Positions 46,050 to 57,647 of a stretch of 64,000 nt of DNA are shown piece after piece (within the stretch, counting starts at the first letter, position 1; each line of letters begins with the position of its first letter). Below the pieces are notes generated by a model. The model had not been told where the DNA came from. It did no database searches and worked only from the letters and a program-made list of their open reading frames with translations. Position numbers and translations under genes: made by a program. Source of the stretch: Clitoria ternatea (Eukaryota; Streptophyta; Magnoliopsida; Fabales; Fabaceae); assembly GCA_037962975.1 (NCBI GenBank), contig CM075669.1, positions 82,132,001 through 82,196,000 on the forward strand. The letters run 5' to 3'.

Positions 46050-46057
46050 AGTTCTTT
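46050..46057. repeat. 8-bp target-site duplication, right copy (AGTTCTTT)
   Basis: Partner of 45321-45328. Confidence 0.65.
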
Positions 46058-47084
46058 TTATTGTTAAAGATGTAGAAGTAATCCCAAACAAAGAAACTAT
46101 GTAACCTAGTGATTTATTGATTTTGAATTCACGTCTAGAATATCTTGAGTTTTTTATGGTACTTTAAATTAACTCTTAAAAAGAATTGTGACAATCTTAA
46201 ATAATAAGTTAATATTGTAGGAAGTAATTCTAGCATTTGAACCTTAGGGATAAAATGAACCTAGGTAATTTAGCACGCATGAATCACTTTATAATTCATA
46301 CATTACTACAATCATGAAGTGTTTTTCATATTTTATTTTATATATCTTTAAGTGTTCTAGTTTAATCTAATTTTATTTTAATTCCTAAAACCACAATCTT
46401 TTTTTGCTTAAACTAAAGTCTAAAGATCTAACTAATTCTCAATGACCTAGTCCCTATGGGATCAATATTTTATTAACTTATAAAACTCAAGCACATGTGG
46501 GGCAATCTAGACTAAAAGAGGTTGACCTGCCAACTTAAAGAAGAATTTTTTTAAAAGCTAAATATTAGCCAATTTAATTATAAGCTTCTTAAAACACCCA
46601 AGCCTAGTCTTTTTACTAAGCGAGCCAAGTCAACCTAGGTCATTACACGCTAGGTCATACGCCCTTAACTACCTAACTTGACCCATTCATCTTAATACTC
46701 TTGTTTTTTTAGTCATTTAAGGTTATGCACAAGAATTGATGAAATGATTGGATATTGTCATACCCTGATTTCCCGGACTCAAACCTCAATGTAATCAAGT
46801 TAATTAATCAATAAAAATGCAAGTAAATTTTTTACGTTTAAGTAAGTCCAAACCCTTCAACATTACATCAAGATCTGAACCTTGGAAAAATGAAGAGTGA
46901 GATTTAAGAATACGAAAACTGGAATGATAATTAAATCGCCCTAACACATATACAAATTGAGTTTGTAGCAGAAAAGAATATGTATACAGGGCAATACGCC
47001 TAGTCTCATATATGAAGATATGAGAAAAGGCCCCTAAAATAAGCAAAGGAATAAGAAAATTTAATCCTGATCCACTCGCTTAAG

Positions 47085-47510
47085 TGAAGCATGATTCACT
47101 TGGGCGAAATCATGCACACTCACTTGATCGAGCCCCAACTCACCTGAGCGGGTAACATCAGACAATCAGACCTAGAGATTTCACTTGGGCGAGCCACATC
47201 CGCTTGAGTAAAAATTTTCCAGAACCAATTTCATGCAAATTCGCTTGAGTGGGACCTTATCCGCTTGAACGAAAATGAGACAATCCATTTCAAAGGAATT
47301 CGCTTAAGCGAGTCTCATTCGCCTAAGCAAAAAAGCTCACAAAACCATATTCGACTCAACTCGCTTGAGCGAGGCTCAGCCCGCCTGAGCGAAGACACCT
47401 AAATTCGCTTGAGCGACCAAGCTGCTTGACCGAATTTAGGCCAAAAACCTTAACACTGATACAGAGCCAATCTTGCTTGAGCGAGATCCCATTCGCTTGA
47501 GCGAATTTAT
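47085..47510. repeat. CTCGCTTGAGCGAG motif array in LTR F (about 14 copies)
   Basis: Fourteen or so near-palindromic copies of YCGCTTGAGCGAR, irregularly spaced 20-60 bp apart, often in pairs around CTCATTCGCC or CTCAGCCCGCC links. Confidence 0.88.
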
Positions 47511-48837
47511 CAATAAATGCATTTTAACTTGTGCAATTCACACTTCATGACATACCAACACTCACCATATGCAAAATTGGTCCAAACCATTAATTGATAT
47601 ACATTAAAACATTTATTTAAGACTTGTTCCAACAACTTACACACCATAGTTTGGACTCCAATTCATTCCATGCATAAAAAGCAATCTAGGCACATTTTGA
47701 CCCAACCAAGCAACTAATTCACAACATAGGCCTATATGGCCACAACCACTCATACACATAAGTCATATACATACATTTTGAGTTGTGGACAACCTTTACA
47801 CAAGGTTTTAGCCATGAAATGGAAATATAGTTTATCCACTTCCCAATATTCTTACATTTCTACATTCCGATTACATATGAATATACATTATACATTATCA
47901 ATGCTTATAATCCTTGAATAACATTCTTCATTCATTGATGTGGCATAAATCCAAGTACCACAATGGTCATCCATCAATATCAAGGTCACAACCAAAAATT
48001 AGCCTTACACCTTCAAGGACTAATTTTTACACATTACTTATCAAATTATACATCATAATCATTCAAATACATACTAAGCATATTTCAACATCATATGCTA
48101 CACAAAACGATTGTCAGCCAAGGTATTCCTATACCATTAATTTACCTTCTCCACCAAAACATATACACTATCAAAGTAGATGCATCTCACCCCATGCATA
48201 TCCTGCATCACAATGCTAAAAATAGACAACATATGAGAGTGAGTTATACATTCCAAGTGATGAATGTGAATACATTTATGATTATGTGCATATGTATTTC
48301 AACAACATGTATACTTTGCATTAAATCACCAATTATCACCACAATTTCATCATCTCAACAACATACACTTATATCATGTTCATCAATTAAACTTATAGCA
48401 AAGCATATACACATATACATCATTGCCCTTCACCATATTGGGCTAACACAAATATCATCGTCCATACACAAAGTCTTTTCTTGTATTCTTATTTTGTTTG
48501 TTGTCTTTAGGTTTTCTTTCACCCATTCCAACCATCATCACAATCCACCACCTTTTAGCTTATCTTCATGCTATAAGCAAATGCTCTTAAGCTAATGCAT
48601 ATGCACAACGGAGTTAATATCAAACATGGATCCGACTGTGGAAACATAAAACACCAATTTATGGGTTCAAGCATGAATAGATAACCATGCCCCTATGGTA
48701 GTAGTAAAATGTGTACACTTATCTCATCATTTGTATGCATAACATTATATTTTACTGGTACCAAACAGCATCACCCATCTTGCAACACCGGTCATTTTCA
48801 CCATGACCACAGTAAACAACATAAATAACATAAAGGT

Positions 48838-49085
48838 ATTACGGGCCAACCATGAATCATACCATGGCAGCTGTGATCCAAAGGACCACCAAGAATACTC
48901 ACTCCTTAAAGAGCCACCCTCACTGGGTCAACCACATGCAGCTCCCCGTAGCTAAGCATAGGCAGCTTCATCACTTACACACTGAGTCACTAGGGTAACA
49001 ACAATAATGCTTGTGCACAGAGCCTCCCTCCCGCTGGACCAACCAGAGGAACCCCTAACATTCCCTTACCGGCAACTATGCAATA
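48838..49085 (-). repeat. LTR block shared by elements B, C and F (F copy)
   Basis: Keeps AACCATGAATCATACCATGG, AAAGAGCCACCC and CCGGCAACTATGC at spacing similar to LTR B. Confidence 0.8.
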
Positions 49086-49251
49086 TACAATGGATGCAAT
49101 ACAAATGCAAATCATACGTATTCTCACACTATGCATCCTATCATGTCACTCATCAAATCATCATCATCAACAACATCACCACCCAATTCTTAGTGGATTG
49201 TAATGTCATGGGTTATTGCCATTGCTTTAAATTTTAATATGGCATTTACAA

Positions 49252-50002
49252 TGTGATCCGGTCTTGATACCGGTATCCGTTCTGATAGACATATTTCAGT
49301 GTCTTTATCAAGACGTCAACATGCAACCGATGTCATCGGTATACATCCAGACTCTAATTCTGTATCAGGCGTTGTCCCTATACCGGTTGTCCAGGATAAC
49401 ACCATGACACCGGATAACATATACGTCACTATGCAGAGGACAAAAGGCATTGTTACAGGGGCAAATCAATAATTCCCAGCACTACAAGCCAAAATCTGCT
49501 CACGGGAATGGTCAATTTGTCCCTTAATTCTAGCCTATACTCCCTACGCTTAATATAAAATAGCCACTTGACCCAATCATACTGGTAAGTGCACAATAAA
49601 ATAATAATTTAAGGCGTTATTGGAGGTTAGTGGTTCCCCACTAACGGATCCTCGAATATCGAGCCAATCAGGTATATGACCTCTCTTCATCAACGAAGGG
49701 AGGGATCTTTGACGCTAACTACTTAGAATTACTCTCTGAAAATATTCCTCTCTTGGAATATCACCACTGACTTGAGCGTTGGAGAATCTTTGCAGGTGAC
49801 ACCACCTTTCGCCCACATCAACGCGTAGGGATGGTGTGAAGGACCTCCAGGACGCCCAATCTGCTCTCAAAGACATCGGATACATAAACCGGATACTCGT
49901 ATAACCGGTCTTCAGAGAAATAATCATCTAATATTTGTGATTGACCAGACACCGGATCTTTTGACCCCGGTTTAGGACAGATCAGTTGGAGACTCCAGAT
50001 CA
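49252..50002 (+). repeat. Element G 5' LTR
   Basis: Starts TGTGATCCGGTCTTGATACC and ends CTCCAGATCA before the primer site. About 751 bp. TAATATAAAATAG near 49552 is a plausible TATA box. The solo LTR at 24839-25469 is a diverged relative. Confidence 0.8.
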
Positions 50003-50022
50003 TTGGCACGCCCGGTGGGACC
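50003..50022 (+). other. Primer-binding site region of element G
   Basis: TTGGCACGCCCGGTGGGACC immediately follows the LTR. Similar sites are usual at this position in Tat-type elements. I do not assign the tRNA. Confidence 0.7.
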
Positions 50023-50067
50023 CGATAAAGTTATTCCCATATCCTGTGAAAGAACAAGTAATCATCA

Positions 50068-51131
50068 ATGGAAGGTGAGGCACATGATTTCAGGGAAAAT
50101 CAACCTGAAAACAGGACCAACCCCAACGTTTTCAGGAAGCTTAACTTCGATTCTCATGGGGGTAGCGCAAAAAAGATAGTAACAGTGTCTAACCCTGATC
50201 CTCGTGATGAGTTGATCAGTCAACTCCAGAGAGAACTGGCAGAATTGCAAAGAGAGAGAAGACAGAGTGAGGACAAGGAGTCATCTCACACAAGAGACAC
50301 TCCCCATACAACCGACGGAGAAAATCCACAACTCTCCAATACTCAAACATCCCCACGTTTGAAGGAAGGGGACAGACCCACGATTCTGACGATGGAGCTA
50401 CTCGAGGGAAGAGGGAGCTAATTACAGCACCCCCGGTAACTTATAAACTCAAAGTTCCTTTTTCAAGGAGGCTTATGAGTATTCACATCCCCAAACATCT
50501 TCAAACCACTCAGCCACTCTCCATTGAAAAGTATAATGGCGAAACTGACCCTACTAAGCATCTTGATGCTTACGTATTTGAAGCCATGTACATAGGGGCC
50601 GAGGAAGATGTGATGTGTCGAATGTTCCCACGGACATTATCAGAAGAGGCCCTCGGTTGGTTTAAAGGTTTACCTTCTGGATCCATAGATTCCTGGGCTG
50701 AAATGGTAGCTATTTTTGAAACTCACTTTGTCATCTCTAGAGATGTTCCCAGGACATCTCATACTTTAGCCCAAGTTAAGCAGGGTGAAAATGAAACCTT
50801 AAAGGATTTCCTGAAAAGGTTTTACAAGGAAGCATCCCTGGTTCCTAACCTCACAAAATCCATTAAGCTGCATATTGTTATCGAGGCGTTGCAGCCAGGA
50901 TCAGCTTTTGCTCTCTCATTAGCAAAGAGCCCACCAACAACATTTGAGGAGTTCAGGAAAAAGGCCTCAAAGTATGTGAGTATAGAGATGCACCTAGAAG
51001 CTATGGCTGCAAAGAAAAAGCCACCAACACCACCTTCACAACCTCAGAAGGGTAAGGAGAAAACAAGGTCAGAACGTATGGAGAGGCCATTCACCAACCC
51101 CAAAGTTAATAACTCCTCTCCTCGACCTTGA
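50068..51131 (+). pseudogene. Element G Gag
   Basis: It starts at ATG 50068 (MEGEAHDFRENQPENRTNPN), is open to a shift near 50370-50400, and continues in another frame from before 50475 to a TGA at 51129-51131. The Gag domain lies at about 50490-50990: EKYNGETDPTKHLDAYVFEA, EALGWFKGLPSGSIDSW and TLKDFLKRFYKEASLVPNL are landmarks. It would build the particle. The stop is one C-to-T step from an Arg codon, and the same frame continues into pol, so the element originally had one gag-pol frame. Confidence 0.85.
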
Positions 51132-52586
51132 GAAAGGCGTGTTAATTCTTTCAGCCATTATGCACCACTGTCTGCCAAGCCATCTCAGATTTTGAGAGAG
51201 GTTGGATGGCCAGCTTTCAGCATCTATGGCATTAGAAGGCCAGCCCCTATGAAGAGACCAGGGAATCCCCGTAAGTACTGTGATTTTCATGAACAGACAG
51301 GTCATTCCACTGATGAATGCCAAGCTCTAAAGAACGCAGTTGAAACGTTAATTAGGGAAGGCAAATTAAAGCAATACCTGTTCAAAGAAAAATCCTTTGA
51401 CAGGACAGATCGGAATGAGAAAAGAGAAAGAGATCCAGACGATGGGGATGACAATAACCGTAATCCGGTTAGAAAATTCTCTGCTGCGGAGAAACAAAAA
51501 GGTGCAATGACTAATGATACAGCACACAGAGATGACATGCCTCAGCAACAGTGTCAAGGCCGGCGTGAAGTCATTGATATGATCGCTAGAGGGTTCGCTG
51601 GGGGAGGAGCTTCAATTACAGCCTGGAAGAATCATCATAGAATGATTCTATCTGTACAAGGAAAAGTTAAAGACAATTGTCCTTACAGAGGAGGGGTTGA
51701 AGCTCCAATAATTTCATTCTCTGATGAGGATTTTGGTCCTACCATCCCTGGTGGAGATGATGTTGTAGTCATCGTTGCAGTCATAGCCAACAAGGATGTC
51801 CGAAGAATCCTTGTTGACCAGGCAAGTTCCTGTGATGTTATTTTTTACAACTGCTTTAAAAGGATGGGTTTTAATGACTCAGACTTACAGCCTTACACAC
51901 AGGAACTAACAGCTTTCAATGGTGCAAAGCAACCAACAAAGGGATACCTTGACACCCTTATCTCCTTTGAAGATAAGCCAAGAGCCAGAACGGTTAAATC
52001 TCGAGTGCTGGTAATCGATGTCGAGTCACCATTCAACGGCATCATAGGACGCCCCACCCTGAATGCTATGGAGGCAGTCGTGTCAACTCCATACCTCCTT
52101 ATCAAGTTTATTGATAAAGACAATGTTGTTTCATCCATCCGAGATGACCAAGAGATGGCGAGGTATTGTTACAACCTGAGCCTGAATATGACAAAGTTGG
52201 AGGCATCTAACAAAAAGAGGAAACTCAATGATTCTGAAACAGCTGCTAGTTCTGTGAGCCTTGTCGACCTGGACCCTAGGGCGGATTTGCATATTGATCC
52301 GTCCAACCCTTCGAAACCCACACCAGATGGAAGTTCCAGGGACATTGTATTGGGAGATTCACAAGAAAAGGTCACCCATATTAACGAAAAGCTAGATACA
52401 AAAATGGATCAACGACTGTTGATGCTCCTACAGGAGTTCAAAGACCTCTTTGCATGGACTGCAGCCGATATGCCTGGCATAGATCCTACTTTCTGTTGTC
52501 ATAAATTATCCGTCTATCCAGAGACGAGACTGGTGGCCCAAAAGAAGAGAAGATTAGGACCAGAGAAACAGAAAGCAGCTTGCTAG
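51132..52586 (+). pseudogene. Element G zinc knuckle, protease and protease-RT linker
   Basis: In frame with Gag. A zinc-knuckle-like motif YCDFHEQTGHSTDEC, with spacing C-x2-H-x4-H-x4-C, lies at about 51278-51322. Protease at about 51790-52110 has ILVDQASSCDVI, with catalytic Asp present but Ala in place of the usual Gly, and FNGIIGRPTLNAME. The linker (FKDLFAWTAADMPGIDP) leads to RT. A TAG at 52584-52586 interrupts it right before RT and is one C-to-T step from a glutamine codon. The protease would process Gag-Pol. Confidence 0.85.
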
Positions 52587-54566
52587 CAAACCGAGGAATT
52601 GCTTAAGGCTGGATTTATCAGGGAAATCCGTTATTCCTCTTGGCTTTCAAATGTAGTAATGGTCCGGAAAGCCAATGGCAAATGGAGAATGTGCATCGAC
52701 TATGTGGACCTGAATCGTTGCTGTCCAAAAGATCCTTATCCTCTTCCTAACATAGATCGAATGGTAGATGATTCCTCTGGTTATCAGTATCTGAGCTTCA
52801 TGGACGCGTACTCAGGTTACAACCAGATTCCGATGTGCGAGGAGGATCAGGAGAAAACAACTTTCATCAATGATCGTGGTGTCTTTTGCTACACCGTTAT
52901 GCCCTTCAGCCTAAAAAATGCTGGGGCCACATACCAGCGCATGATCAATAAGGTGTTCGAGGGCATGCACACCAAACTTGTTGAGGTGTACATTGACGAC
53001 ATCATAGCCAAGACATCGGTTGGGGGTGATCATATTGAAGACCTACGCCAAGTGTTTATCCGCTTAAGAGAATATAACATGAGGCTAAACCCATTGAAAT
53101 GCACTTTTGCTGTCCCAGCTGGGAAGTTTTTGGGCTTCATGTTAACTCAATGCGGTATCGAAGCCAATCCAGGGAAGTGCCAAATGATTCTTGACATGCA
53201 GAGTCTAAAGAATCTGAGAGAGGTCCAATCCCTGAATGGCAAAGTAGCAGCCTTGGCACGGTTCATGCCAAAGATGGCTCACAGATCACTTTCTCTGTAT
53301 AAAGTACTGAAAAAGTCCAAGAAATTTGAATGGGGAAAGGAACAAGAACAAGCATTCCAAGAGCTTAAGGAGGTGTTGTCCAAACCTCCTATTCTTACAA
53401 AGCCTGACCCCGAGGACACGCTCATCCTATACTTGGCTATCTCAGACGAAGCTTTGGGCGTAGCCTTAGTGAAGGAAACTCCTGATGGACAGAGGCCGAT
53501 CTACTTCACCAGCAAAACATTACAAGGTACTGAGACCCGATATCAAAAAATTGAAAAAGCCGCCCTCGCTGTTGTTTGGGCCTGTCGACGGCTATGTCCG
53601 TATTTTCATACACATCCGATCCTGGTAAGAATGGATCTGCCACTCCGCTCTGTGTTAATCAAGCCTGACCTCGTTGGTAGGATGATCAAATGGTCCATTG
53701 AACTCTCAGAGTTTGATATATCCTATGAACCTCGAGGCGCTATTAAAGCCCAGGTCCTGGCCGATTTCATTGTGGAAATGACAGGGATAGATCCAGACGC
53801 ACCTTGTGTCCATTGGACCATCTATGTCGATGGTTCATCGAATCAAAAGGGCTCTGGAGCAGGTGTAGTTCTCGAAAGTGACGATGGAGTATACTTGGAG
53901 ATCTCCCTTCGTTTTAATTTCAAAACTTCCAACAACCAAGCTGAATACGAAGCTTGCTTGGCCGGACTACGAGCTGCGATCGACATCGGAGCCTCTGAGG
54001 CGACGCTATGTAGTGATTCACAACTTGTGATTTCACAAATTCTGGGAGACTATCAAGCTCGTGAACCTCAACTCCAACTGTACTTAAACTGTGTCAAAGA
54101 GTTGAGAGAGAAATTCTCAAAAATAGAATTCAAACATGTTCCACGTGAAGAGAATACAAGAGCGGATATACTATCCAGATTGGCAAGCACCAAAAAACCA
54201 GGCAGCACCACAACGTTGGTCCAAAGTACACTGACATCGCCCAGCATTCCTCTTTTCCCTTCTCTGAATGCCATAATGACCAATTCCCTTTATGGTGACA
54301 CATGGATGGCCCCCTACATCCGTTATTTGGCCGATGGGCAGTTGCCTACTGATGAGAAGAAAAAGAAGAGAATAAGGAGAGAACGGCCATACTTCACTAT
54401 GATAGATTGTAACCTCTATAGAAGGGCACTCTCAGTACCTTACTTAATCTGTCTGAGAGAGAATGAGGTACATGAAGTAATGGAGGAAGTGCACGAAGGA
54501 CAATGTGGACACCACGCCGGAGGAAGAAGTCTGATGAGGAAAATCCTCAGAGCGGGATACTGGTAG
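52587..54566 (+). pseudogene. Element G RT, RNase H and second RNase H
   Basis: Open for 655 codons from 52599. RT: KWRMCIDYVDLNRCCPKDPY, then SFMDAYSGYNQI, MPFSLKNAGATYQRMI and the active site YIDDIIAKT, with its Asp pair present. RNase H and connection at about 53300-53770 (YFTSKTLQGTETRYQKIEKA). The second, Tat-type RNase H at about 53815-54185 has all four acidic positions: YVDGSSNQKG, NNQAEYEACL, CSDSQLVISQ and ENTRADILSR. The integrase zinc region starts at about 54470. All catalytic residues I can check are present, making this the best-preserved pol in the window. A TAG at 54564-54566 ends it; the same frame carries on. Confidence 0.9.
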
Positions 54567-55538
54567 CCCACAATGAAGTAGGACTCCATTGACTTTATCA
54601 AGAAATGCGATGCCTGCCAAAAATTCTCTAATCTTCACCACACACCGGTAGAAGAACTCTTCACATCCGTTGTCCCGTGGCCGTTCTACCAATGGGGATT
54701 GGATATTTTGGGTCCTTTCCCAACTGCTCCTGGGGGCATCAAATATCTCATTGTAGGGGTCGATTATTTCACTAAGTGGATTGAAGCAGAGCCGGTGGTG
54801 CATATTACTTCAGCCCGAACTCGTCGTTTTATGTATGAAAATATCATAACACGATTCAGAGTCCCAGCACGGGTTGTCACAGACAATGGCACCCAATTCA
54901 CAAACAGGAAATTTCCAGATTTACTTGAAGGGTTAGGAATAACCCAAATATTTTCCTCCGTCAAACACCCCCAAACTAACGGCCAGGCTGAGGTGGCCAA
55001 CAGGGAAGTGTTGAAAGGACTGAAGAAACATCTTGGTGAAGCCAAGGGCGGATGGACAGACCAATTATGTCACATCCTTTGGGCATATCACACAACGCCT
55101 CATTCTTCCACCAATGAATCCCCATATCGCCTGACCTATGGGGTGGAGGCAATGATACCTGTGGAACTGCAAATTGCTTCTACCAGGGTCAAATACTTTT
55201 CTGAAGAAGGCAATAACGCTAATTTGGCATCAAAAATGGATGTCATACAAGAACTCAGAGAAGACGCATTCATTAGAGATCAGGACATCAAAGCCAAAGT
55301 CGCTCTTCGATATAACAAACGAGTCCAATCGAGGACTTTCAATATCGGAGATTTGGTTTTGAAGAAAGCAAGTGTGGGAAATAAATTCGCTTATCAAGGC
55401 AAACTAGCCCCAAACTGGGAAGGCCCATACAGGGCATCTGAGATTGCTGGCAAAGGCTCCTACCGCCTTGAAAACCTTGATGGCACTCCAATCCGAAACA
55501 AGTGGAATACCCAGAACTTACGCATTTACTATAGCTAG
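54567..55538 (+). pseudogene. Element G integrase
   Basis: Same frame as RT, with a further TAG at 54576-54578 and then open to 55538. It has the zinc-binding Cys pair (CDACQKF), the catalytic core with acidic residues in GVDYFTKWIEAEP, VVTDNGTQFTN and NGQAEVANREVLKG, and a C-terminus with NWEGPYRASEIAGKGSYRL. The three core acidic residues are all present. It would join element cDNA to the chromosome. The two stops between the zinc region and the core are the only visible damage. Nothing resembling a chromodomain follows. Confidence 0.9.
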
Positions 55539-55700
55539 CTACTGGAGCAACATGCACTCTTTTCTCCTCACTTGAGATTGTTCAAACGGAGAAATCATTA
55601 TATCATAATCCCAGCTATGCTTTTATTATAATTCTTATTTTTTACCCAATAAGAATCTCATACATCAACTTAACTCTTTCGAGTTTTTCTTATGCTGTGA
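55539..55700 (+). other. Element G post-integrase link
   Basis: Short AT-rich stretch without ORF, before the repeat spacer. Confidence 0.5.
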
Positions 55701-55725
55701 TTTTCAGTCTATCCGGCGTTCACAA

Positions 55726-55790
55726 ACATATTCAGGACGGATGATCTCAACTACCCATTCTGTAGTTGACGATGTAACTCCTCGAGTATG
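55726..55790. repeat. Single copy of the 68-bp unit, with perfect hairpin
   Basis: AGGACGGATGATCTC and GACGATGTAACTCCT flank the stem TCAACTAC/GTAGTTGA (55747-55754 and 55762-55769) with a 7-nt loop. It is the counterpart of the array at 61028. Confidence 0.85.
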
Positions 55791-55804
55791 CATGAATAAT
55801 TGAA

Positions 55805-56275
55805 GACCTGGGCACAGTAGGATTGGTCCTCTTACAAAAACCATACCGAATCCCAGGAAGAGGGCGCAGTAGGATCAGACCTTTATATAAGGCTGTACCG
55901 AACCCCATTCGAAGACCCAGATTGTAGGATAAAACCGAACTCTGGGTACGGTTAGTAGGTATGACCGAACACCGAAGAAGGCTTGGGCGCAGTAAGCTGG
56001 TTCTCTTTCAAGACCACGCTGAACCCCGAGTAACGGGCGTAGTAGGTTCAGGATTAGCCCTGATCTGAACCCCGTGTTGAAGACTCGGATTGTAGGATTG
56101 AACCAAACTCCGAGTACGATTAGTAGGATTGACCAAACGTCGGTGAAGAACAGTTAGTAGGATTAAACTGAACGCCAAGAAAGACGTGGGTTGCAGGATC
56201 AAAACCGAACCCCAGCAAAAGGCTTGGACTGTAGGATCGAACTGAACTCCAAAATACAACAAGTAAGTGACATCG
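55805..56275 (+). repeat. Element G spacer repeat, GTAGGAT ... CCGAACCCC type
   Basis: About eight to ten degenerate units, each pairing a GCAGTAGGAT or TGTAGGAT word with CGAACCCC or CGAACTCC, spaced about 40-60 bp. Confidence 0.75.
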
Positions 56276-56399
56276 AACTCTAAATTTCCCAGAAGCACTT
56301 CTCCTAGAAATTCTTCAATCGGTAATACTTTCTATTGAAATTCCTTATTCAAAGACTCGGGTTATATTTTATCAAAGCCCGACCCATTATTTCCGACTC

Positions 56400-57150
56400 A
56401 GGAATAATTCACTCGGGCATGTCTCTATCTAAGGTGTATTCACCCGAAGGATTCCATTCGGAAATTCTCCATTCATTACTGCACCATGAAGGAATCAGAA
56501 ACATTCCATTCAGTGCCATGTTGCATGTAAATTGGAAGTATTTCACTCGGCCTTTTTTCCTATACAGAAATGCTCCACTCGGAAATACTTCCCTTAGAAT
56601 TCCCCACTCGAAAATACTTTCCATTCGGAAATATTCCTTTAGGAATTCCCCACTCGGAAATACTTTCCCTTGGAATTCCTTACCCGGAAATGCTTCAAGT
56701 TCAATACTATACTATTAAAATTCTTCAGTCGGCAATATTTCATTAAAATCCAACTCACGAAGAATCAATTATCATTCTCATTAACCTTACTCGGAAATAC
56801 TTTTCCTTAGAATTCCTTACCCGGATACACTTCAAATCTATTGCCCGACTTATGAATTCTTTAAGTCGAAAATATTTCACTTCGGAGTTTCAATCGGCAA
56901 TTCTCCATTCGGAAAAATTTGCACTCAGAAAATTTGAGCCTGAATAGAAACTCAAATTGTAAGTCCAAACTCCGAGTACGGCTGAAGGATCACTCGGAAC
57001 CTTCCACCCAAGAAGGCTCACTCAAAAGAATTTCCACTCGGAGCTCTCACTCAGAGGAGTTTCCAGTCAGAATTCTCAATCAGAAGAACCCCCACTCGGT
57101 GTCCTCACTCGAAAGAAATTCCACTCAGAAATATCACTAGAAATCGTCCT
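56400..57150 (+). repeat. Element G spacer repeat, CACTCGGAAATACTT type
   Basis: Many short degenerate units of about 25-35 bp built on (C/A)ACTCGGAAATA or AATTCCCCACTCGG. Later units (56990-57130) shift to CACTCGGAGCTCTCACTCAG and AGGAGTTTCC words. The ORF at 56335-56718 follows the repeat and is not supported. Confidence 0.8.
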
Positions 57151-57647
57151 TGATGAAAAATAAGACTCACTGGAAATCGTCCTTAACATCGCAAGTCGTT
57201 CTCATGACAACAACATGTTTCCTAACAACGGCAACCCCCTATTATGGTACTTATATATGCCTAATCATCAAAGATTAAGGTGCGCCCTTTACCAGGCTTA
57301 CATATGCCAAACATATGATTTAAGTAAGCAATTTTGATACAACAAGAGATATTCTATCTTTTCTATCAAACCGAGCCTTTGGTTATTTAAGTACCTATAC
57401 ATGAGAACTAAACTTGTTTGCTGCTATCCGATGTAGTATTTACGCGTCTACATCCAGATTGGATCATTACATATACAATGATTCTATTAAAATTACTCTC
57501 AACAGACAAACGTATAAAGCAAGTTGTATTTTCATTTGATCAAATCATGAATTACATTAAAGAACGGATTCAGTAATCCAGAGCTAATCCCGGAACACAG
57601 CAAAATTGAATCAATAAAAATACAAGACAAGGAAGGAACTATTTATG
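57151..57647 (+). other. Element G spacer between repeats and antisense ORF 1
   Basis: No ORF, repeat or motif that I can support. Confidence 0.5.

Larger units (their letters stand above)
44900..46560 (+). repeat. Remnant of an Athila-like LTR, split by a hAT-like element
   Basis: Flanks of the miniature element read as one LTR: ATGAGCGAGT before it, then GTAACCTAGTGATTTATTG and TAGTCCCTATGGGATC after it, words I associate with the R-U5 part of Athila/Calypso LTRs of dicots. No internal region or second LTR is present. Confidence 0.4.
46756..49251 (-). repeat. F: Tekay-type LTR, truncated by element G
   Basis: Plus-strand start TGTCATACCCTGATTTCCC parallels LTR C (TGTGACACCCTGATTCGCC). No primer site lies on the left. 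It breaks off at 49251 where the element G LTR begins. Its missing end should lie beyond G. It contains a CTCGCTTGAGCGAG array (47085-47510) and the shared LTR block (48838-49085). ORFs inside it, for example 48095-48595, are not supported. Confidence 0.8.

Noticed and set aside
47736..48595. ORFs of 61-166 codons in LTR F
   Set aside because: They lie wholly inside an LTR, have His/Ile/Ser-rich composition from CAT/ATC runs, and are not kept in LTRs B or C.
56335..56718. 127-codon ORF in element G spacer
   Set aside because: Follows the CACTCGGAAATACTT tandem repeat; the repetitive peptide reflects DNA repeats.
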